From Gnetum montanum (Eukaryota; Streptophyta; Gnetopsida; Gnetales; Gnetaceae), in NCBI GenBank assembly GCA_015680685.1, contig MNCI01003660.1:1399234-1463233 (forward strand): a stretch of DNA of 64,000 nucleotides, given 5' to 3'. Below the pieces are notes generated by a model. That model was not told the DNA's origin. It saw only the letters and a program-made list of their open reading frames with translations, and did no database searches. A program made the position numbers and the translations under genes. This document shows, one piece after another, positions 57,801 through 64,000 of the stretch; the stretch's first letter is position 1, and the number at the start of each line of letters is the position of its first letter.

Positions 57801-58261
57801 CTAAAAGTGCTTCTCCTGATTTTCTTATTTTAATTTTTAAAAATACACTAGTTGATCTACATGTCCTATAGATTTTGTATTAGACCTTGTCTTCTTAGAG
57901 ATGGATTTTTAACTTCTATAAAGATACTTACATTTTAAAATGTTAATTATAGGAATTTAATTTGATGTGAGATTAATTAATAAATACTAAAATTTTTAAT
58001 ATTAATAATGCAAATGGAAATGGAAATGCCTAATTACTTTGTTGTGAGCACAAAGGATATATATCAAAAAATATTTTTTATTGCAAGCCTTTAACATGGT
58101 CATTATTGGTCTTGAACTCCTACTTAAATAAATGTAACAAGGATACTCTCACAATTCACTCATCTAAGAAGCCACATCTTCAGTGTGATGACATCATGAG
58201 AACTAACCCTAGTTCATGGATTAGGATGAAAACTAATAATGAAAATCATAAAATTGTTGAA
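54886..58261. other. AT-rich non-coding region with assembly gap
   Basis: No gene, RNA gene or LTR end recognised. Contains the N gap 55281-55407, a 19-bp direct duplication GGTAGGCAAGGATTAG (56385-56427), and three near-repeats of AATTAATGTGAAA/ATAGCATCA(C/T)A with ATATATATCAATTGGT (55830-56010). Confidence 0.5.
55281..55407. other. Assembly gap (127 N) with duplicated flanks
   Basis: TTTTTTTTAACCAATTAAAT (followed by TG) lies on both sides (about 55259-55280 and 55408-55430), so the real gap may be zero or negative in length. Confidence 0.85.
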
Positions 58262-59795
58262 TCATTAGCATAAGCATTTGATACAAAGTTGATTCATCCC
58301 ATTCTTTGGGCAACGCAAGGCATCATGTGGTCAATCCCCATGTATCTAGATAATAGGAAATACATATTTAATACATGCTAGTAGGTTGGAATACTAAGTA
58401 AAATCTTTCTAGTATGATCTTATCTATGACTAGATACACCCAAGACATGTTTAATAGGTAACATCAAACCCTAGATTCTCAAAAATTGCTCTTGCATGCT
58501 ACTGGATTGAGATACCACGTATCCTCTTCACAAGATGATTTTTTCTATGACTAGGTATACCCAAGATATGTTTGATAGCCAACATGAAATCCTAGATTCT
58601 CTAAACTTGCTCTTGCATTCATAATAGTATATGAGCATTTAAAATAAATGCTAAATCATCCCATCATTAGGACAACCCAAGGCATCATGTGGTCAATTCC
58701 CATGTATCTGGATAATGTGAAGTACATATTTAATGCATGCTAGTGGGTTGGAATATTAAGTAACCTCTTTCTAGTATGATTTTTTCTATGACTAGGTACA
58801 TCCAAGACACATTTAATAGTTAGCATGAAATCCTAGATTCTCCAAAACCACTACTCTTGCTTGCTAGTGGGTTGGGATACTAAGTATCCTCTTCACAGGA
58901 AGATCTTGTCTATGACTAAATATAACCAAGACATGTTTAATAGCAAACATGAAATTCTATATTCTCAAAAACTACTCTTGCATGCATTTAAAGTATATGA
59001 GCATTTAAAATACATGTCAAATAATATCATCCTTGGGAAAACCAAAGGCATCATGTGATCAACCCCCATATATTTGGACAACATGAAGTACATATGTAAT
59101 GCATGTTACTAGGTTGATATTAAGTAACTTCTTCTTAGTGTGATCTTATCTATGACTAGGTATACCCAAGACATTTTTCATAGCTTACATAAAATCTTAG
59201 ATTCTTTGAACCCCCTCTTGCATGCTAATGGGTTGGAATACTAAGTATCCTCTTCATAGTATGATCTTTTCTATGACTAAGTATAGCCAAGACATGTTTA
59301 ATAGCTAACATAGAACCCTAGATTCTCTAAAACCATTCTTTCATGCTAGTGGATTATGATACTAAGTATCCTCTTCATAGTATTATCTTGTCTATGATTA
59401 GGTACCACCAAGACATGTTTAATGGCTAACATGAAATACTAGACTCTCGAAAACTACTCTTACATTCATAAGAGCATATGAGCATTTAAAATACAAGAAC
59501 ACTAACAAACATAAGAGCATGTAAGATTTTATGATATAAGATATGTATCAAATCATCCCATCCTTGGTACAATCCAAGGCATCATGTGGTCAACTGCATG
59601 TATCTAGACAACATGAAGTACAAATGTAATACATGCCACTAAGTTGGGATACTAGGTAGCTTATTCCTAGTATGATCTTGTCTTTGTTTAGGTATATCCA
59701 AGACATGTTTAATAGCTAACATGAAATCTTATATTCTCTAAAAATACTCTTACATGTATAAGAAAAGATGAGCATTTAAAATACAAGAACACTAA
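58262..59795 (+). repeat. Higher-order tandem repeat of two about 120-bp modules
   Basis: Module S (TAGTGGGTTGG..ACTAAGTATCCTC, CTATGACTAGGTATACCC, AAGACATGTTTAATAGC, CCTAGATTCTC) begins near 58378, 58498, 58739, 58863, 59104, 59224, 59345 and 59636. Module L (AGCATTTAAAATACA, CATCCTTGGGACAACCC, AAGGCATCATGTGGTCAA, CATGTATCTAGA) begins near 58262, 58620, 58984, 59467 and 59757. The order is LSS-LSS-LSSS-LS-L(partial), giving a period of about 360 bp for the first units. All copies run the same way. No coding frame is kept between copies. Confidence 0.85.
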
Positions 59796-59999
59796 AGACA
59801 TAATCCAAACCCACTATGTGCTTATGATTATGTGTTAATAGAAGTAACTTGGATAGAAATAATTCTATAAAATATGCATAATCCTACATTAAAAAGGTGA
59901 TGATATCGTAAAGAATATGAATGAAAGAATTTTCACATTCAAAAATTGAATGAGAAATTTTTTATTAAGAACCATCTAACTATTAATCATGATTTGCAG

Positions 60000-60083
60000 T
60001 AGATTTTAATGGTAATAGAGCCACGCTAATTACTAAATCTTAAGTTCTAGTAATTAGTGTCACTTAGTCACCATCAAAATCTA
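60000..60083. repeat. Foldback (MITE-like) sequence
   Basis: Left arm 60000-60035 and right arm 60048-60083 are inverted repeats of 36 bases with 28 matches and a 12-base loop. The inner end TAATTACTA/TAGTAATTA pairs perfectly. No target-site duplication identified. Confidence 0.5.
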
Positions 60084-60367
60084 TCATAGCTCTATAAACA
60101 TAGTAATCAAGCATAACCAAACCAAGCTCTCATTTCATTCATTATTTCATGATCTCTAGGTAGATGAAGACATCATTTTCTTCATCAAAGTCTCATTTCA
60201 TTTATTGTAGAGCTTTAAATCATGATTTCTAATAAGATGGAGACACCATGACCCTAACCCAAGTCTCATATCATTTATCATATATGACATATTTTAACTA
60301 AATTAATTTTTAAAACATACATTAAAATTATATTTATATATGATTCATGAATCTTAAAAAAGAAAAT

Positions 60368-61272
60368 TGATGAGTCGTAGTTTGGTTGGTTGCATCAACG
60401 AGGCCTCGTCGACATGGCCTCATCAACTAGGCCTTGTCAACAAGGCCTCATCGATGTAGTGTTGGTTTTTGGCTATAAATACGCACTTGCAGCTACATTT
60501 ATGGTAATAAGAGATTATAGTTGCAATGAAGCTCTTGTAGTTTTTCCATTTCAAAGTTAAAATTTTCCTCCTGAGTGCCCACAACAGGAGTCATTGAGTG
60601 TATGAATCTTTATTCGAGCATTGTTGTACCTGAGCAGGATAGTGTGTGCAGTAATAAAGATGAGCTTTTTGATAAACCTTGTAGCATTTTGGATAGATTA
60701 GCTATTTCATTTATGAATTCAATGTTTTCAATTATTTATTAAATGTTTCCAATTGATTATTGAATATTTTCTAGTTATTAAGTTAATGAGGAAATTAAGC
60801 AAGATAGATTACACACATAAGTACGACCACTTCAAGCATAACACATATTTTCTTGGTAATCCTAGTAGCATTATTGATTGGTACACCCAAAAGCATAGCA
60901 CTTGGTCGCCTAGCAGTGGATACGTGGGTTTAGGACGTGTACAGAAAGTGGGATCAGAAGCCTATGTTAGGACTAGTTAAATGCTAGTTAATTAGTTAGT
61001 TTAAATTAGTTAATCCAATCAATCTTATCTTCATTCGAACACCAAACCATACAAATACAAAATTATAAAAATTAGATGCCTGAATTACACTTAAACCATA
61101 CGAGTGTACATCACAAGTGTAATTGGGAAGAAAACAATTGATCTTAAGGCAAGATTCACTTCCTAGAAGACTAGTGCACCAGAAACGATAAAGTCCACGG
61201 AATTCAACCGAATCGTGTATGAATACTTTGTGATTCATATGGTTGGATGTAGGGGTACCTCGTATCTTATCA
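60368..61272 (+). repeat. 5' LTR of element H
   Basis: 905 bp, TGATGAGTCG...CGTATCTTATCA. U3 repeats at 60397-60457, TATA GGCTATAAATACGC at 60471-60484, AATAAAGATGAGC in R near 60654. Confidence 0.85.
60397..60457 (+). repeat. U3 tandem repeats of element H (GGCCTCGTCGACA type)
   Basis: Four 13-16 bp units: GAGGCCTCGTCGACAT, GGCCTCATCAACTA, GGCCTTGTCAACAA, GGCCTCATCGATG. They occupy the position held by GATATCGCG palindromes in A, B and D. Confidence 0.75.
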
Positions 61273-61292
61273 TTGGTGCCATTGTCAAGGAC
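61273..61292 (+). other. Primer-binding site of element H
   Basis: TTGGTGCCATTGTCAAGGAC directly after the LTR, a tRNA-Asp-type site with transitions. Confidence 0.65.
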
Positions 61293-61424
61293 TTTGTTTG
61301 TTGAAACATGTGCTATCTAGGATTAGTGAATATTATTCATATCATTGGATGAACTTAAGGTCAACATCACTTTCAATGACATGTAAACTACTAAGCATAC
61401 TAATAATTTTATTCATTTTGCAAA

Positions 61425-63870
61425 ATTTCTTCTTCTTCCCATAGACATGAAGAAGTTAAATAGTTGGTCCCACAAGAATGCAAAGTGGTATATACTCATC
61501 CAAATGAGTTTGTGCTAAACTTCACCTTCATCCTACATTAGGATGAAAAGCTATGATGGCATGATATAAAGGGCAATGTTATCTTGCCCTTTGATCGATC
61601 TATGCTCGAGATGCTATTTAAAACCCTTAAGAAGTTGGGCATAGCAGATCTTCATGAGGAATACATTGTAGATGGCTATGACACTCGAAACTACTATCTC
61701 ACTAAAACACAACGCAAACGAGATTGATGTCAGGAGAAGCTCCATGAGGCTACAAAGGGAAAACACTATACTAATCCCTTGTTCCTGCTAAATCATGAGG
61801 ATAATGAGGATCCTCCTACTAAAGGTTCTCAACATGAAGATTATCCACCCCCTGATACTAGTGATGAGGGTGTGAACCTAAACCTATGATCCACTATGCA
61901 TAAACTAGGTTTAAGAAAAAGTGACAGTCAAGGTAGGGACTCAAGTAAGAATCACAATAGCAAGGGATCTAAGGATGGTAATCATAATAAGAAAAAGAGT
62001 GATGGTAGATACCATGGTGGTGGTGGTGGTGGTCCACCTTCCTCTTCATCTTCTTCATCTAATTCTAAACATTCCTCTTCATTTAATGATTCCCTTAGAA
62101 TTCATCTTCAAAATAATCATGATGATTATCAATGAGACAAAAATGACCATGTAGGCCACCAAGACAGAAGGGATGGCCGAAACCATCATCAGCATCATCA
62201 ACGCAGTGATGATGATGAACCTCTATTAGTGACTCGAAGTATGCTCAACATTGCAAAGGTAGTTAAAATTCCAACTAGGCATATGAAAGATAGTTGGATC
62301 AAGCACTTAGACATGAAAAATATCCCAAGATTCAAGGGGGGATACAATTCTAATCTGTAGACACATCTACAAGCTTTCCATTATGCCTATGCCTTATATA
62401 ACATAGAGAATGAATGGCAAAAACTCAAGATTTTCCCAAGGACACTCATCAAGGAAGCTAAAAGCTCGTACATGTCTTTAGAGCTGAAAACTATTCACCA
62501 ATGGAGTACCATGTTAGAGCTATTTCATGAAAAATATTAGACATACTCTAGAGTGTTTAATCTAAGAAGGCAAATCCAATGCCAAAAACAACAAATACAT
62601 GAGCCCTTGGGTATTTCTATGGGATAATACTATTCACTCTTACACCAATGCCCTAGCCATGGTTATTCTTAAAGGGAAAAACTTTGCTAGATCATTGATG
62701 GGCTCATAGTAGAAACTAGAAGAACCCTTGGGGTGTATGCCCAAGGAAGATTGTTGGAACTAAGAGCTCATCAGATATAAAGGCTAATTAAGTAGGTAGC
62801 AAAAGAAGAAGGTGAGCTATAAAAAAGGGAAAGTGTAAAAGAGTATAATAAGGACCCTTCCATCAAAAAACGAGAGGTCCAATTTTATGATGAGGAGTTA
62901 CCACTTGATGAAGTGGTGAACAGGAAAACCTTGCCTATCGAAAAATTTGTTTCTGACATTTTGACAAAGGTTGAAAAATTATAGGAATATTTGGATGAAA
63001 AATTTCAAACCATTATGAAGATTTCTAAAGAATCCAAAGAGAAAAATAGTGATCATAATTGCAGCATGCGTAAGGAAGCTAAAAATGCCTAGCAAAGAGG
63101 TAAGGGCAAAGCTGCAGCAGTAGAGGAAGCTGTGGAAACCAACTCTAATAATGAAACTGACTATGACATCTATCATATGAATATCCAAAGGGATGTTACC
63201 TTATGGTGTCACACTTACAAGAGTATGGGATGTATGCATTGAATCCTTAATTAGTAGATAGGCAAGCACCTAGACGATTACCTTATCCTCAAGGCAACCT
63301 AAGGCAATTCCACTAGCAACAACAAGGTTACTACCTAAGTGGAACTCCTCTAGAACCTTATGAATAATACCAATAGTGGCATCAACCATAATCATGGAAA
63401 ATGCCACCACCAAGGCAATAGTACCCTTATAGGCAACCAGATCCATACGAGTACTATTTTTAGCAACCCATCTCCCCTAGAAGCTCTGCAAGTCATACCT
63501 CATTTTAGCACCACTATTACCATCCAAAGTACCATCGAACACGTTCATCATCTACTCAAAGGAAAAATCCATATCCATACTACCCTCTACATTCATCTAC
63601 ACACATGCCTCCACCTTCAACCTAATTACCTCCTGCTCTATTCATGTACGGTGAAATTCCTTCACAGCTGCAACAATGAAATGCTATGAGGGTTATACAT
63701 TTACAACTAGATTTCCAGCCAAGTGGTTTGGACAATTGATCAAGAAAAAGACCTTTCTTTTGACCTAGTATTCCTCTTCAACCCTCACAATCTAGTCTGG
63801 TTGATCATCCTACATCTCCATCACCCTCATCCTCTACATCAAATGCCTTCGAGTGCCACTCAAACCAAGT
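61425..63870 (+). pseudogene. gag: gag of element H
   Basis: The expected start reads ATT TCT TCT TCT at 61425 where G has ATG TCT TCT, so the start codon is lost. N-terminal block YTHPNEF, LNFTFIL, DIKGNVILPFD (61490-61600). Linker with HNSKGSKDGNHNKKKSDGRY, a GGT-repeat coding poly-Gly, and a Ser run (61896-62135). Gag core 62290-62790 with HLQAFHYAYA, KLKIFPRTLIKEA, RRTLGVYAQG (62725-62750). Degraded zinc knuckle near 63157-63200 (first Cys changed to Tyr, plus a frameshift). Pro/Gln/Tyr-rich tail to about 63870. Confidence 0.7.
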
Positions 63871-64000
63871 GCCACCTCAGATCCACACTGTAATGCTAAC
63901 TCATGTTGTTTCCAATAGGATCAAGGCTAGCAATCTTGTTACAAAACGATTTAATCGAAGAAGTCCACTCATTTATCTACAAATCACTAGACATGATCCA
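63871..64000 (+). pseudogene. Protease lead-in of element H, cut by window edge
   Basis: Reads HTVMLTHVVSNRIKASNL, then RRSPLIYLQITRHDP, the segment that precedes the active-site Asp in B, D and E. The catalytic region lies outside the window. Confidence 0.6.

Larger units (their letters stand above)
60368..64000 (+). mobile_element. Element H: OTA Ty3/gypsy element, 5' part (continues beyond window)
   Basis: 5' LTR 60368-61272, PBS, gag and the first codons of protease on the plus strand. The rest lies outside the window, so whether pol is present is unknown. Closest to element G by LTR and gag. Confidence 0.85.

Noticed and set aside
61921-62154. Val/Ile-rich ORF overlapping the H gag linker
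   Set aside because: Shadow frame of the Ser/Gly-rich gag linker; the equivalent frame in G (52478-52819) has the same origin.

Overview
This window is plant nuclear DNA from a repeat-rich genome. It is AT-rich and holds no intact gene. Most of it is old, nested Ty3/gypsy LTR retrotransposons. Their reverse transcriptase and integrase sequence, the absence of a chromodomain, and a primer-binding site resembling the 3' end of plant tRNA-Asp place them in the non-chromovirus OTA (Athila/Tat) group. The only host-like gene is a broken DUF247 remnant at 15.0-16.1 kb. Species cannot be told from the sequence.

Layout. (A) 1-6086, minus strand: element with gag and an extra ORF but no pol; its 3' LTR is scrambled by assembly joins. 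It sits inside (B) 6087-14583, plus strand: an autonomous-type copy (gag, protease, RT, RNase H, integrase, 3' LTR) disabled by point stops. 14584-17783: DUF247 remnant, LINE fragment, Au-like SINE. (D) 17784-24812, plus: complete two-LTR element with a perfect CCTTT target-site duplication that lacks pol; it sits inside an RTE-type LINE. (C) 25980-32172, minus: complete two-LTR, gag-only element with the extra ORF and a near-perfect TSD. 32173-35072: unrecognised AT-rich DNA. (F) 35073-39177, minus: 3' LTR plus the longest copy of the extra ORF, cut by the next element. (E) 39178-46880, minus: 3' LTR, pol, protease and part of gag. It is fused head-to-tail to (G) 46881-54342, minus: pol, gag, PBS and 5' LTR. 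54343-60367: AT-rich DNA with a 252-bp tandem duplication, an assembly gap, a higher-order tandem repeat of about 120-bp modules, and a foldback. (H) 60368-64000, plus: 5' LTR, PBS, gag and the start of protease, running off the window.

How the parts fit. Elements B, D, E, G and H belong to an autonomous lineage (gag-PR-RT-RH-IN, then about 1.9 kb of non-coding DNA). A, C and F form a partner lineage with related LTR ends, a homologous gag and conserved 3' non-coding blocks. In place of pol they carry a second ORF related to the 'putative plant transposon protein' family, so they must have depended on enzymes supplied in trans. The U3 of many LTRs carries clustered palindromes built on GATATCGCG. 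A second copy of that module, with a TATA box, lies inside element A upstream of its extra ORF. The gag-only plus extra-ORF lineage and the 58-60 kb higher-order repeat are the two most unusual structures here.
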